Shown here in pieces: positions 25,450 through 35,123 of a stretch of DNA of 64,000 bases. Numbering within the stretch: the first letter of the stretch is position 1; every line of letters starts with the position of its first letter. The DNA lies in the NCBI GenBank assembly GCA_024401095.1, contig JAKSLR010000001.1, forward strand, positions 118,817 through 182,816, written 5' to 3'. A program made the translations under genes and the position numbers. Below the pieces are notes generated by a model. The model did not search any database and was not told where the DNA came from. It saw nothing but the letters and a program-made list of their open reading frames with translations. Origin of the DNA: Bacteroidaceae bacterium. GTDB taxonomy: Bacteria; Bacteroidota; Bacteroidia; Bacteroidales; Bacteroidaceae.

Positions 25450-27327
25450 ATGAAAAAGTATTTACTGTCTTTAGTTGCCTTTGCAGCAAGTTTCTGTGTA
25501 TCGGCACAAGATTCACTTCGAATTTATCATATAGATGAAGTAGTAGTAACAGGAACACGAAACAACACAGATGTCAGACACCTCCCACTTACCGTTACGC
25601 AGGTAAGCCGTCCTCAACTGGAACAAAGTTTTAGTCAGAGTGTCATCCCTGCAGTAACACAACTGACACCCGGCCTCTTTAGCACTTCACGCGGTATCAT
25701 CGGCTATGGCGTATCTACAGGATCTGCCGGAAGCATGAAAATCCGTGGTGTAGGAAGTGGCGCACAGCTCATGGTGTTAATTGACGGACAGCCACAATAT
25801 GCCGGCCTTATGGGACACCCGATTCCCGACGCCTACCAAACCATGATGACCGAGAAGGTAGAAGTACTTCGCGGACCTGCAAGCATGTTCTATGGATCCA
25901 ATGCCATGGCAGGTGTCATCAATATTGTGACCCGTCAGGCTCAAGAAGGTTCAAGAACAAACATGCGCCTTTCTGCAGGCTCTTACGGAACACTGCAGGC
26001 AGAAGCCAGCAATACCTATAAAAAGAATGCTTTCAGCAGCATTGTAGGAGCCAGCTATCAGCGTACGGACGGACACCGGGAAAACTCAGAGTTCAGCCAG
26101 TTCTCCGGTTTTGCAAAACTTGGCTATGAACTGAGTGCAAACTGGAAATTGAACGGAGACATGAACCTGACACACTTCAATTATGCAAACCCTGGCCCAG
26201 AGAGTGCACCACTCATTGACAATGACGGAAAGATCACCCGTGGTCTGGCATCCGTATCACTCACCAACAACTTTGCCAATACAAACGGAGCTTTCCGTGT
26301 CTACTTTGACTGGGGACATCACAACATTGACGACGGTTATACTGCAGGTGCTTCTCCTAAGGCATACCTATACAAGCACAACGATTACATTGGCGGTATC
26401 TCATGGTACCAAAGCATTTCCCTCTTTGAAGGTAACAGAGTAACCGCAGGCATTGACTTCCAACAGTTTGGCGGTGCTGCCTGGAATGCAGACAAGAATA
26501 CCGGCGCACGAACCAACCTGGTCAAGGATGACGAAGGCAATCTGGTGGATAACCTTCACCAAAGCGAAATTGCAGGTTATGTAGATTTCAGACAAGAACT
26601 GGCAACCTGGGCTTCACTGGAGCTGGGTTTGCGAGTAGATCACCATTCCATTGCAGGAACAGAACTGGTTCCACAAGGAGGTATCTCATTCCACGTATCC
26701 CCAACCTCTGACCTGAAGGCAATGGTATCAAAAGGATTCCGCAATCCAATCATACGTGAAATGTACATGTTCCCACCATCTAACACAGAACTGGAGCCAG
26801 AGCGCATGATGAACTATGAGCTCTCCTATTCTCAGCGCATCGGGAAAGGACATATTGGTGCGAACATTTACTATATAGACGGAGAAAACCTCATTGCTAC
26901 CACACGTATTGATGGTCGTCCTAAAAACCTCAACATGGGAGAATTCACCAACTACGGTTTTGAGTTGAACGGAGACTACCGTTTCAATGCACACTGGAGC
27001 ATGGATGCAAACTACAGCTTCCTCCACATGAAAAAACGCATGGAAGGTGCACCAGAAAGCAAGTTCTACCTTGGCGTCAACTATGCCAAGAAACGTTTTG
27101 GCATGAACATCGGACTGCAACAAGTTGACGGTCTGTTCATTACCACAGGAGAGAATGCAGAAAAAGAAAGCTTTACCTTGCTGAACGCCTCCCTGACCTA
27201 CAGCCTAAGCCAGACTACCAAGTTCTTTGCAAAAGGTGAAAACCTGCTAGGACAACGCTACCAGACCTATCAAGGTTTCTATATGCCACGAGCTACATTC
27301 ATGGGTGGTATAGACATTAATTTCTAA
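25450..27327 (+). CDS. TonB-dependent outer-membrane receptor
   Basis: From ATG 25450 the protein has 625 residues, starting with a signal peptide (MKKYLLSLVAFAASFCVSAQ). The plug domain reads IDEVVVTGTRNNTDVRHLPLTVTQVSR... to EVLRGPASMFYGSNAMAGVINIVTRQ. The 22-stranded barrel ends in the aromatic GGIDINF. It has no CarboxypepD-like N-terminal extension and no SusD partner, so it resembles cobalamin, siderophore or colicin-type receptors more than SusC. The ligand is unknown. It has its own promoter. Confidence 0.9.
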   Translation: MKKYLLSLVAFAASFCVSAQDSLRIYHIDEVVVTGTRNNTDVRHLPLTVTQVSRPQLEQSFSQSVIPAVTQLTPGLFSTSRGIIGYGVSTGSAGSMKIRGVGSGAQLMVLIDGQPQYAGLMGHPIPDAYQTMMTEKVEVLRGPASMFYGSNAMAGVINIVTRQAQEGSRTNMRLSAGSYGTLQAEASNTYKKNAFSSIVGASYQRTDGHRENSEFSQFSGFAKLGYELSANWKLNGDMNLTHFNYANPGPESAPLIDNDGKITRGLASVSLTNNFANTNGAFRVYFDWGHHNIDDGYTAGASPKAYLYKHNDYIGGISWYQSISLFEGNRVTAGIDFQQFGGAAWNADKNTGARTNLVKDDEGNLVDNLHQSEIAGYVDFRQELATWASLELGLRVDHHSIAGTELVPQGGISFHVSPTSDLKAMVSKGFRNPIIREMYMFPPSNTELEPERMMNYELSYSQRIGKGHIGANIYYIDGENLIATTRIDGRPKNLNMGEFTNYGFELNGDYRFNAHWSMDANYSFLHMKKRMEGAPESKFYLGVNYAKKRFGMNIGLQQVDGLFITTGENAEKESFTLLNASLTYSLSQTTKFFAKGENLLGQRYQTYQGFYMPRATFMGGIDINF

Positions 27328-27354
27328 AGCATTGCGCATTAGAAAAAATAGTTG

Positions 27355-27362
27355 TATCTTTG
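27355..27362 (+). promoter_or_regulatory. -7 element placed 4 nt before a start codon
   Basis: TATCTTTG, exact. It ends 4 nt before ATG 27367, so a transcript from here would be leaderless or nearly so. Confidence 0.62.
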
Positions 27363-27366
27363 CACC

Positions 27367-29697
27367 ATGAAGATACAACTAAAACACATCACCGCACTTC
27401 TTATACTTTTAATAATCTCTGTCAATGGTTTCTCCCAGACTCTGGAAGGAACCATTGTCAGTGAAGAGAAGTCTCCTATAGAATACGCCAACGTAGTTCT
27501 CCTTTCTCTACCCGATTCGTCATTCATTGCCGGTACCATTACCGACGAAAAAGGCCATTTCAGCATCAGGCAGGATAAAAACGGGAAACTGTTACGCATC
27601 TCTGCCGTAGGCTATGCCAACCACTTCCAGAAAGTTAATTCCAGCAACATAGGAACCATTCAGCTAAAAACAGATGTCAGAATGCTGAATGAACTGACAG
27701 TTAAAGGAGATCTCCCTCACACACAGATAAAAGATGATGCCCTTGTCACCGTCATCGAAGGTTCTATTCTAGAAAGAGCCGGAACACTGGCACAGGTACT
27801 TCAGAAAATACCTAATGTAACTGTCAACGGCGAATCTGTCAATGTCTTTGGACGTGGTGTTCCTGAGATTTATGTCAACAGCCGTAAAATACGAGACAAT
27901 GCAGAACTTTCCCAAATCTCTGCCGATCAAGTTCAAGCCATAGAGGTCATTACTAATCCTGGAGCCCGATACGATGCACAGGTTACTGCCGTAATCCGCA
28001 TCCGTACAAAGAAGGCTACAGGCGAGGGCTTTTCCTTCTCAGACCGTGCCTATGTGCGTCACAACATGAAAAAATTGAGCGCATTAAACCAGTTCGACTT
28101 TAACTACCGAAAGGACGGTTTCGACCTTTCCGGCATGCTGGACACACATCATATCAATACCCGTGAGGAAAGCAATGACCCAATCTACCTTTACCTGCCA
28201 GATTTGGTATGGAAACAGGATCAGTACACTATGGGAAACAGTCCGAATCGCGCCATAAGCGGCAGGCTCTCTGCCAACTATACCTTTAACAACGAGCAAG
28301 CCATTGGAATACGTTACGATGGAATGAAGCGCGGAAAGGCTACCTGGAAAGGCTATATGAACTCCATTCAATATATGAATGATGTGTTCTACGACAAGAC
28401 TGAGGATACAAACAGCGTGACCTTTCCAGAAACACGTCACAGCCTGAATGTCTACTACCTGGGAAAGGTAGGCAATGTGAAGCTAGACTGGAATACCGAT
28501 TTCTTTATCCGTGAGCGAGACCGCAACCAAATTATCCAGGAACACTACGAAGACGCTACAGGAGTGAAAGAAGACGGGCTGATAGAGTCACTGACAAACA
28601 CGAAGAATAGACTGGCAGCATCAAAGCTGATAGCTACAACCCCTTGGGGCCTCTCCTTGGGTGCGGAGTTTGCCTACAGTGACCAGCAGAATGATTTCCG
28701 TAACCCGCAGCAAATCATGGAAAGCAACTATACCGAACTGTATGAGCGTGCCTACTCTGCATTTGCCGAATATACCGCGACACTGGGCAAGGTACGCCTG
28801 CAAGCCGGACTACGCTATGAGAACATCAATTCCGACTACTACCAGAATCATGTACGTAATACGGATTCCAGCAAGAACTACAGCAACCTGTTCCCTACCG
28901 TATCTGTAACGGCACCTATAGGAAAGGCCCAGTGGTCTTTACGCTATTCACAAGGCATCAGAAGACCAAGCTACAGCCAGCTGCGTGGTTCCGTGAGCTA
29001 TCTGGGACGCTATGCCTACGAAGCCGGAAACCCTATGCTCATCCCTACCATGACCACGGACATCTCTACCGCACTGAGCTACAAGTGGCTGCAGGCTGAG
29101 GTGGGTTACCATCACTATGAAAACCCTATCTTCTACCTGAGTAAGCTGCTGCGTGAGGATGACCTGATTACCTATGTCTATTACGATAATGCCCCAGCCT
29201 ACAGCAAGGTAACGGCACAGGTAAATGCCACCCACTCCTGGGGATGCTGGACACCACGCTGGGGAATAGCCGTAGAAAAACAATGGATAGATATGGACTC
29301 TCCTTGGGGCCCAGTAAAACTGAACAAACCTTTCTGGACCTTTACCTGGCAGAACACGCTGGATTTACCACATGACTGGCTCTTCTCCTGGGATATGCTG
29401 CTGGAAACCAAGGGTCACCAACAGAGCGCCTATAACTTCAGAAACAACCTGAACGTTACAGCCAGCCTCATCAAGACCTTGCTCAAAAACCGACTTACCC
29501 TGCAGCTGGACGGAAACAACATCTTCAACACTTACCAGGCAGACCCATGCTTACAGTACTGCGGAAAGCTCATTATGCTGGAGCTGGGACGAGTGCGTAT
29601 GAGCTCAGTAACATTTACTGCCCGATACAAGTTCAATGTATCAGGCAGCAAATATAAGGGTACGGGTGCCGGTCAGAGCCAGCGAAGCCGAATGTAG
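27367..29697 (+). CDS. Outer-membrane beta-barrel family protein (TonB receptor-like)
   Basis: From ATG 27367 the protein has 776 residues with a signal peptide (ending NGFSQ). It has a CarboxypepD_reg-like domain (TLEGTIVSEEKSPIEYANVVLL...ITDEKGHFSIRQ). A plug-like region follows (TQIKDDALVTVIEGSILERAGTLAQVLQKIPNV, then VIRIRTKK), and then a long barrel. This is the outer_membrane beta-barrel_3 type seen across Bacteroidota, usually without a SusD partner. Residues upstream of M27367 overlap the promoter. The stop codon abuts the stop of the convergent GH28-like gene with no spacing. Confidence 0.85.
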   Translation: MKIQLKHITALLILLIISVNGFSQTLEGTIVSEEKSPIEYANVVLLSLPDSSFIAGTITDEKGHFSIRQDKNGKLLRISAVGYANHFQKVNSSNIGTIQLKTDVRMLNELTVKGDLPHTQIKDDALVTVIEGSILERAGTLAQVLQKIPNVTVNGESVNVFGRGVPEIYVNSRKIRDNAELSQISADQVQAIEVITNPGARYDAQVTAVIRIRTKKATGEGFSFSDRAYVRHNMKKLSALNQFDFNYRKDGFDLSGMLDTHHINTREESNDPIYLYLPDLVWKQDQYTMGNSPNRAISGRLSANYTFNNEQAIGIRYDGMKRGKATWKGYMNSIQYMNDVFYDKTEDTNSVTFPETRHSLNVYYLGKVGNVKLDWNTDFFIRERDRNQIIQEHYEDATGVKEDGLIESLTNTKNRLAASKLIATTPWGLSLGAEFAYSDQQNDFRNPQQIMESNYTELYERAYSAFAEYTATLGKVRLQAGLRYENINSDYYQNHVRNTDSSKNYSNLFPTVSVTAPIGKAQWSLRYSQGIRRPSYSQLRGSVSYLGRYAYEAGNPMLIPTMTTDISTALSYKWLQAEVGYHHYENPIFYLSKLLREDDLITYVYYDNAPAYSKVTAQVNATHSWGCWTPRWGIAVEKQWIDMDSPWGPVKLNKPFWTFTWQNTLDLPHDWLFSWDMLLETKGHQQSAYNFRNNLNVTASLIKTLLKNRLTLQLDGNNIFNTYQADPCLQYCGKLIMLELGRVRMSSVTFTARYKFNVSGSKYKGTGAGQSQRSRM

Positions 29698-30840
29698 TTA
29701 CTCGTCTTTATTCATGGTGATTTCCAAATCCTTAATCTTGATGTTATCCCACATGCGCACGCACTCCTGACGATTCAGCGGAGTGGTATTGAAAGTAATG
29801 TGAGTAGCTTTCAGACCATCAATGGTAAGGCCGGAACAAGTATTGTCTTCACCCATACTATAGACAACAGGGCTTAATACATTATCAATCTTGACATCCT
29901 GAATCACAACATTCTCTGTGTGTCCAGGAGCATCACCCCAGGCACCTGGCTCAAGGACGATACCATAGATACTACGGGTTACAGGACCACTGGTTCTATG
30001 ATAATATACACCAGGACCGTAAATATAGCAGTCCTTAATGGTAAGGTCTGTACTTGGCTCAATCATGCGGATACCATTACAACTGGAATTCAACTTGCAA
30101 TCCTTGATGGTCATGTTTTTCCAATAGCCTCCGGCAATAGCGTCATCACCTGTCTGAATGTCACAGTTCTTGATGGTCAGGTTCTCTCCACCACGAATAT
30201 GTACACCGTCCCATCCTTCGTGAATAGTCAGGCCATCTACTGTTGAGTTCTCCAATTCGTAACCAAGAACGGCATAGTTTGAAGCACATTTGATATAGAA
30301 GTTTTCCAAGGTAATATTCTTACTCTCTGCTATAAGTATTCCATGAGGACCACGCATAGACTCCTCACCCAAGGAATCAACCACATGCTGTCCATTAAAC
30401 GTTCCTTTACCCTTAATGGTCACATTTTCTATATTCTGACCTAAGACAAGAGCCTTGGTCCATCGCTCATCACCAGAAAGATTTGCATTTACACTTCCTT
30501 CACCCGTATCATAACGAGTCATGTCTTTGGTAGGCTTATAATGGTCATAAGCATCCAAGTCTGTAACACCGATGATCTCTGCCAAAGAATCCAGATCAAG
30601 GGTTAAGTTGCTCTTCAAGTGAATGGTTCCAGTAAGGTACTTTCCTGCACCTATATGAATAGTGGCTCCTTCTGGAGCCTCTTGAATCATTTTATTCAAA
30701 GCCTCCGTATTCAGTGTTGTACCATCGCCTACAGCTCCATGCTCTGCAGCCTCTATTACCACACCTTCTACAGCTTTTTCCTGACATGCTGTACAAAAAG
30801 CCAATGCAACTAACGCACTAGAGAATAATGTCTTTTTCAT
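29698..30840 (-). CDS. GH28-like parallel beta-helix lipoprotein
   Basis: The 380-residue protein has a lipoprotein signal (ALAFCTACQEK, lipidated Cys about 19). It starts with the pectin-lyase-like entry VVIEAAEHGAVGDGTTLNTEALNKMI. Regular beta-helix coils follow (NVTIKGKGTFNG, NITLENFYIKCA, NLTIKNCDIQTGDDAIAGG). The GDDAIA block corresponds to the DD(x)IA catalytic Asp pair of polygalacturonases; the following SSCNGIRM is in the place of the GHG motif. A pectin- or other uronate-polymer hydrolase is plausible, but the missing GHG histidine argues for an atypical member. Confidence 0.75.
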   Translation of the reverse strand: MKKTLFSSALVALAFCTACQEKAVEGVVIEAAEHGAVGDGTTLNTEALNKMIQEAPEGATIHIGAGKYLTGTIHLKSNLTLDLDSLAEIIGVTDLDAYDHYKPTKDMTRYDTGEGSVNANLSGDERWTKALVLGQNIENVTIKGKGTFNGQHVVDSLGEESMRGPHGILIAESKNITLENFYIKCASNYAVLGYELENSTVDGLTIHEGWDGVHIRGGENLTIKNCDIQTGDDAIAGGYWKNMTIKDCKLNSSCNGIRMIEPSTDLTIKDCYIYGPGVYYHRTSGPVTRSIYGIVLEPGAWGDAPGHTENVVIQDVKIDNVLSPVVYSMGEDNTCSGLTIDGLKATHITFNTTPLNRQECVRMWDNIKIKDLEITMNKDE

Positions 30841-30857
30841 TCTATTTTTGTTTTAGG

Positions 30858-31745
30858 TTATTTCTTTTCTGCACGCACCATACCTAAAATGAGTATTAAC
30901 GCTCCTGTAATAGCCATCCAGGTAATGCGCTCATGTAAAATAAGCCATGCAAAAAGCATGGTACACAGACTCTGCAGATACAGATAGTTGGTGGCTTTCA
31001 CTGCACCCAGCTTGCTCAGACACCAGTTCCAGAGCACATAGCAAAGCATGGAAGCTACAATGCCCAGGTAAAGCAAATTACCATAGACTGCCGGTTGCGA
31101 GAGAATACTTATATCTGTATTTAAAGGTTCTACCAAAGCATAATAAGGTAAAATGGACAATAGGCCATAAAAAAACACCTTTCTGGTGATAAACCAACTG
31201 TCATAGTGGTGCATGACCACTTTCATGAGTAATGAATAGAATGCCCAAGTAATGGCTGCTCCTAATGCAAGCGCATCGCCTTTAGGATTCAGGTGCAAGA
31301 TGAGCTGTCCATTCAAGACAACCATAATCATACCCACAAATGCCAATAAAGAACCTGCTATCTGTTTTTTGTTCAATCGTTCATTCTTATAGAATATGGC
31401 CAAGAGCATAGCTGTTATCAGCGGACAGGAACTCACTAAAATGGAAACGTTCGAGGCAAAAGAGTAAACCAAGGCCATATTCTCTACTAAAAAATAAAGA
31501 GAACCACCCATCACGCCAAGGCCCAGGAAGACAAGTTCGTCCTTTATGGACCTTGCCCATAGGCGTTTATAGGATACACACCATATCAAGGCATAGGCTA
31601 AGACAAAACGATAAAAAAAGATGTCGGCAGGCATAAGGCCAGCATTTAACAACACCTTGGAAGAAACAAAAGTTTCTCCCCACACGATAATGACCAATAG
31701 AGCTCCTAAATGGCCCAATAGCTGCATTGTATTTTTCCCCTTCAT
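30858..31745 (-). CDS. EamA/DMT-family inner-membrane transporter
   Basis: The protein has 295 residues from ATG 31745, with ten hydrophobic segments in two EamA repeats (GHLGALLVIIVWGETFVSSKVLL opening; second repeat from about GDALALGAAITWAFYSLLMKVV). EamA proteins export metabolites such as amino acids or purines. The open frame extends upstream to 31862 but overlaps mnmD. The ATG at 31745 shares an ATGA overlap with the mnmD stop (31742-31744), a classic translational coupling. Substrate unknown. Confidence 0.88.
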   Translation of the reverse strand: MKGKNTMQLLGHLGALLVIIVWGETFVSSKVLLNAGLMPADIFFYRFVLAYALIWCVSYKRLWARSIKDELVFLGLGVMGGSLYFLVENMALVYSFASNVSILVSSCPLITAMLLAIFYKNERLNKKQIAGSLLAFVGMIMVVLNGQLILHLNPKGDALALGAAITWAFYSLLMKVVMHHYDSWFITRKVFFYGLLSILPYYALVEPLNTDISILSQPAVYGNLLYLGIVASMLCYVLWNWCLSKLGAVKATNYLYLQSLCTMLFAWLILHERITWMAITGALILILGMVRAEKK

Positions 31746-32416
31746 AATAGCTTGTTTCTTCTTGCTCTTAAAATTTCTCTCTTTCCTCCCGGAGGTCCAG
31801 GTAAACGCTCCACCGTAAATCCCGCCGCCTGAAGCATACGACGTATTACACCTTTTGCACAATAAGTAACCAGGATACCATCTTCATTCAGGCAGGCGTA
31901 CATTTTATCAAAGATTTCCTGAGACCACATCTCCGGCTGCTTTTCGGGTGCAAAGGCATCAAAATAAATCACATCGTAGTTCTCCTGAAACTGTTGCTGG
32001 GTAAAATCTACCTCCATTTTACGCAAGCTGAAACAGGGGGTAATCTCAACCCATTCATTCCAAGCTGCCTGGTGTAAGGGGAGGAAATAGGCGGAATGAT
32101 CAGCTGGTAACAGCTTGGGGTAATCCAGCTTCTCTATTAATGAAAGATTCAGAGGATAACGCTCCAGACTTGTATAATGAACCTTTCTGCCACTTTTCTC
32201 TGAGGCTTCAAGCGTCAGGATTGCATTGAGACCCGTTCCAAAGCCAACTTCTAAAATACGTGGCTCCTGTACCTGGCATTCCCGCAAACCCATCTTGATA
32301 AAAATATGCAAAGACTCGGTCAAAGCACCCTTGACCGAATGATAATGTTCATCCAGTTCTGGCACAAAAAGCGTTTGACTTCCATCGGCGGTAGTCTGTA
32401 ATTCCACCTGCATCAT
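31742..32416 (-). CDS. mnmD: tRNA (5-methylaminomethyl-2-thiouridine) methyltransferase
   Basis: The 224-residue SAM-dependent methyltransferase has motif I RILEVGFGTGLNAILTLEA at about 53-71. The diagnostic MnmD (MnmC1) block is VIYFDAFAPEKQPEMWSQEIFDKM, followed by ILVTYCAKGVIRRMLQAAGF and the C-terminal GPPGGKREILRA. It performs the last methylation of the mnm5s2U34 wobble base. The FAD domain of bifunctional MnmC is absent, as in other stand-alone MnmD proteins. It overlaps the following EamA gene by 4 nt. Confidence 0.9.
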   Translation of the reverse strand: MMQVELQTTADGSQTLFVPELDEHYHSVKGALTESLHIFIKMGLRECQVQEPRILEVGFGTGLNAILTLEASEKSGRKVHYTSLERYPLNLSLIEKLDYPKLLPADHSAYFLPLHQAAWNEWVEITPCFSLRKMEVDFTQQQFQENYDVIYFDAFAPEKQPEMWSQEIFDKMYACLNEDGILVTYCAKGVIRRMLQAAGFTVERLPGPPGGKREILRARRNKLL

Positions 32417-32456
32417 TACTTAATGATATTTCTTGCAAATATCGGCATTTTTTTCA

Positions 32457-32464
32457 TAACTTTG
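32457..32464 (+). promoter_or_regulatory. -7 element of the GNAT gene
   Basis: TAACTTTG, exact match, 20 nt before the ATG at 32485. Confidence 0.65.
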
Positions 32465-32484
32465 CATAAAAGCAGTTCACAAAA

Positions 32485-32907
32485 ATGGAAATACAGGAAT
32501 TAAGTGACTACACAGAGGAACAATTCATGGAGTTAGTCACGCTTATGAAAGTTTTAGACAATACACTTCCCTTAAAGAAAGAAGTGCTTGATGCATTGCT
32601 ATCCAGTACCAGTGACCACCTTTTTGTACTGAAAGACAAAGAACATATCATAGGCTGTGCTACCCTTGGTGTTTTCATTTCTCCAACAGGGAAAAAGGCG
32701 TCAATTGAAGACGTGGTCCTCCATCCGGATTATCAAGGGAAAGGCCTCAGCAAACAACTCATGCATCATCTTTTAGATGAATTGAGAAAGATGGCTCCTA
32801 TTCATGTGCAGCTCACATCAAGACCCGCACGAATTGCAGCCAACAACCTATATAAGGCTGTCGGCTTTTCTCCTAAAGAAACAAACGTGTATATCCTTGA
32901 CCTTTAA
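32485..32907 (+). CDS. GNAT-family N-acetyltransferase
   Basis: The 140-residue GNAT fold has the acetyl-CoA pyrophosphate-binding motif DVVLHPDYQGKGLSKQLMHHLL (R/Q-x-x-G-x-G/A in QGKGLS). The C-terminal AANNLYKAVGFSPKETNVY pattern is typical. The acceptor is unknown. Its stop codon overlaps the stop of the convergent tex gene by 4 nt (32904-32907). Confidence 0.9.
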   Translation: MEIQELSDYTEEQFMELVTLMKVLDNTLPLKKEVLDALLSSTSDHLFVLKDKEHIIGCATLGVFISPTGKKASIEDVVLHPDYQGKGLSKQLMHHLLDELRKMAPIHVQLTSRPARIAANNLYKAVGFSPKETNVYILDL

Positions 32908-34991
32908 ATGCCCTTCATGGTCAGGCTTAAACGTTTACGTTTCAAGTCTACCTCCAGCACTTTTACCGTAACATGCTCGTGTAGAGAAACTACCTCCATC
33001 GGATCTTTAATGTAGCGATCTGCCATTTGAGATACATGCACCAGACCATCTGTATGTACGCCGACATCTACAAAAGCGCCAAAATTGGTCATGTTGGTCA
33101 CAATGCCAGGAAGTATCATTCCAACCTGAAGATCTTCCAAGGCATTCACTCCTTCACGGAAGCTGAACGCCTTGACTTCACCACGTGGATCACGTCCCGG
33201 TTTTTCCAGCTCTGATAAAATATCCTGAAGGGTAGGAAGACCGACCTTTTCTGTCACGTATTTTTTCAGGTCTATCTGCTTGCGCAATTCTTTATTTGCC
33301 AACAAATCACTAACCTTACAATGGAGATCCTTGGCCATTTGCTCCACAATAGGATAGCTTTCCGGGTGAACGGCACTATTGTCAAGCGGTTCCTTTCCTC
33401 CGGCTATTCGCAAGAAACCTGCTGCCTGTTCAAAAGCCTTTGCACCCATACGTGGTACTTTCAGCAGCTCTTTTCTAGTACTGAATGCTCCGTTTTCTGC
33501 CCTATAATTCACGATATTCTGAGCCAAGGTACTTCCTAATCCGGAGACATAGGTCAACAAATGCATGCTGGCTGTATTGACATTTACACCAACACGATTT
33601 ACACAACTTTCCACAGTCTGGTCCAAAGAATGCTTGAGCTCTTTCTGGTTTACATCTTTCTGATATTGACCCACACCAATACTACTTGCATCTATCTTTA
33701 CAAGTTCTGACAATGGATCCATAAGTCTTCTACCAATAGAAACAGCCCCACGGACAGTTACATCTTTATCAGGGAATTCATCACGTGCAGTCTTTGAAGC
33801 AGAATAGATTGAAGCTCCATCTTCACTCACCACAAAAACTTGCACATTCTGTAAATGTAAGCCTTTTATAAATGCCTCTGTCTCACGGCTAGCTGTTCCA
33901 TTACCGATAGAAATAGCCTCTATTTTATACTGCTTGACTAACAAAACAACCTTGCGAGCAGCCTCATCTCTTTTTGAAACAGGCGGATGTGGAAAGATAG
34001 CCTCATTATGTAGAAGATTCCCTTCTGCATCGAGACACACAACCTTACACCCTGTACGGAAACCAGGATCAATAGCTAAAATACGCTTCTGTCCTAAAGG
34101 AGCAGCCATAAGCAGCTGTTCCAGATTACGCGCGAATATTCGGATGGCTTCTTCATCAGCTTTTTCTTTAGATTCACTAAAAAACTCTGATTCTATACTT
34201 GGAGAAAGAAGTCGTTTATAACTATCTTTTACCGCCTGACGTATGTAATAATCTGAATCATTATTACCACGAGTAAACAAACGATCTAGTTCAGGAATAG
34301 CCCTATCTGCTTCTACTCCAATACTCAGCCTTAAGATACCTTCAGATTCTCCTCGTCGAAGGGCAAGCATGCGATGAGAAGGGCAACGAGTCAGCTTTTC
34401 ACTAAAATCAAAATAATCCTGAAACTTAGCCCCTTCTTCCTCTTTGCCTTTTATTACCTTACTTGTAAGCAATGCCTCTCTGCGGAACATTCTACGTAAA
34501 GTATTTCTAGCACGCACATCTTCACTTACTCGCTCGGCAATAATATCCATAGCTCCTTGAAGGGAATCCTCATCATAACGTGTAAGATCTACCGGTCTTC
34601 CACTCTGAATCTTATTTGCCAAAGGTTCTAATCCCTTTTCTTTTGCTATGGTTGCACGTGTACGACGTTTGGGTTTATAAGGAAGATAAATGTCTTCCAA
34701 TTCTGTAAGGTTCCAACACTTTTCAATACGATCCCTCAACTCATCGGTCAGCTTCTCCTGACCTTCTATCGTACTTATTATTGTGACTTTACGGCCGTCA
34801 ATCTCTCTCAGTTTACCTAACTGATCATTTATTGCCGCTATCTGAACTTCATCCAAAGAACCGGTTGCTTCTTTGCGATAACGACTGATAAAAGGAATTG
34901 TACAACCACTATCCAATAATTCAATGGTATGCTCTACCTGAACATCTCTCAACTGCAACGATTGTGATATAAGCGATGTAAATATATTCAT
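32904..34991 (-). CDS. tex: Tex-family S1 RNA-binding transcription accessory protein
   Basis: The 695-residue protein has the Tex layout: N-terminal helical domain (SGCTIPFISRYRKEATGSLDE), YqgF/RNase H-like domain (RILAIDPGFRTGCKVVCLD), helix-hairpin-helix repeats (ASMHLLTYVSGLGSTLAQNIVNYRAENGAF), and a C-terminal S1 domain (GMILPGIVTNMTNFGAFVDVGVHTDGLVHVSQMA). Tex associates with nucleic acids and affects transcription and stress tolerance. The promoter TATCTTTG is at 35009-35016 on the minus strand. It converges on and overlaps the GNAT gene. Confidence 0.95.
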   Translation of the reverse strand: MNIFTSLISQSLQLRDVQVEHTIELLDSGCTIPFISRYRKEATGSLDEVQIAAINDQLGKLREIDGRKVTIISTIEGQEKLTDELRDRIEKCWNLTELEDIYLPYKPKRRTRATIAKEKGLEPLANKIQSGRPVDLTRYDEDSLQGAMDIIAERVSEDVRARNTLRRMFRREALLTSKVIKGKEEEGAKFQDYFDFSEKLTRCPSHRMLALRRGESEGILRLSIGVEADRAIPELDRLFTRGNNDSDYYIRQAVKDSYKRLLSPSIESEFFSESKEKADEEAIRIFARNLEQLLMAAPLGQKRILAIDPGFRTGCKVVCLDAEGNLLHNEAIFPHPPVSKRDEAARKVVLLVKQYKIEAISIGNGTASRETEAFIKGLHLQNVQVFVVSEDGASIYSASKTARDEFPDKDVTVRGAVSIGRRLMDPLSELVKIDASSIGVGQYQKDVNQKELKHSLDQTVESCVNRVGVNVNTASMHLLTYVSGLGSTLAQNIVNYRAENGAFSTRKELLKVPRMGAKAFEQAAGFLRIAGGKEPLDNSAVHPESYPIVEQMAKDLHCKVSDLLANKELRKQIDLKKYVTEKVGLPTLQDILSELEKPGRDPRGEVKAFSFREGVNALEDLQVGMILPGIVTNMTNFGAFVDVGVHTDGLVHVSQMADRYIKDPMEVVSLHEHVTVKVLEVDLKRKRLSLTMKGI

Positions 34992-35008
34992 AGTTCAAAT
35001 TTATAAGG

Positions 35009-35016
35009 CAAAGATA
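35009..35016 (-). promoter_or_regulatory. -7 element of tex
   Basis: Minus strand TATCTTTG, exact, 17 nt before the tex ATG at 34991. Confidence 0.68.
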
Positions 35017-35059
35017 ACGTTTTTTCGATAAAACTTCATATTCATTGATTTTTTTAGTA

Positions 35060-35067
35060 TACCTTTG
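35060..35067 (+). promoter_or_regulatory. -7 element of the esterase gene
   Basis: TACCTTTG, exact TAnnTTTG, 56 nt before ATG 35124. Confidence 0.6.
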
Positions 35068-35123
35068 TGGGCGTATATCCAACCCTTTAGGTGTACATAA
35101 ACCCTAAACTAATCATTATCTAT

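Noticed and set aside
25450..30840. A classical polysaccharide utilization locus with SusC/SusD.
   Set aside because: Two TonB-linked barrels and glycosidases are present, but there is no SusD-like gene and each unit has its own promoter; not supported.
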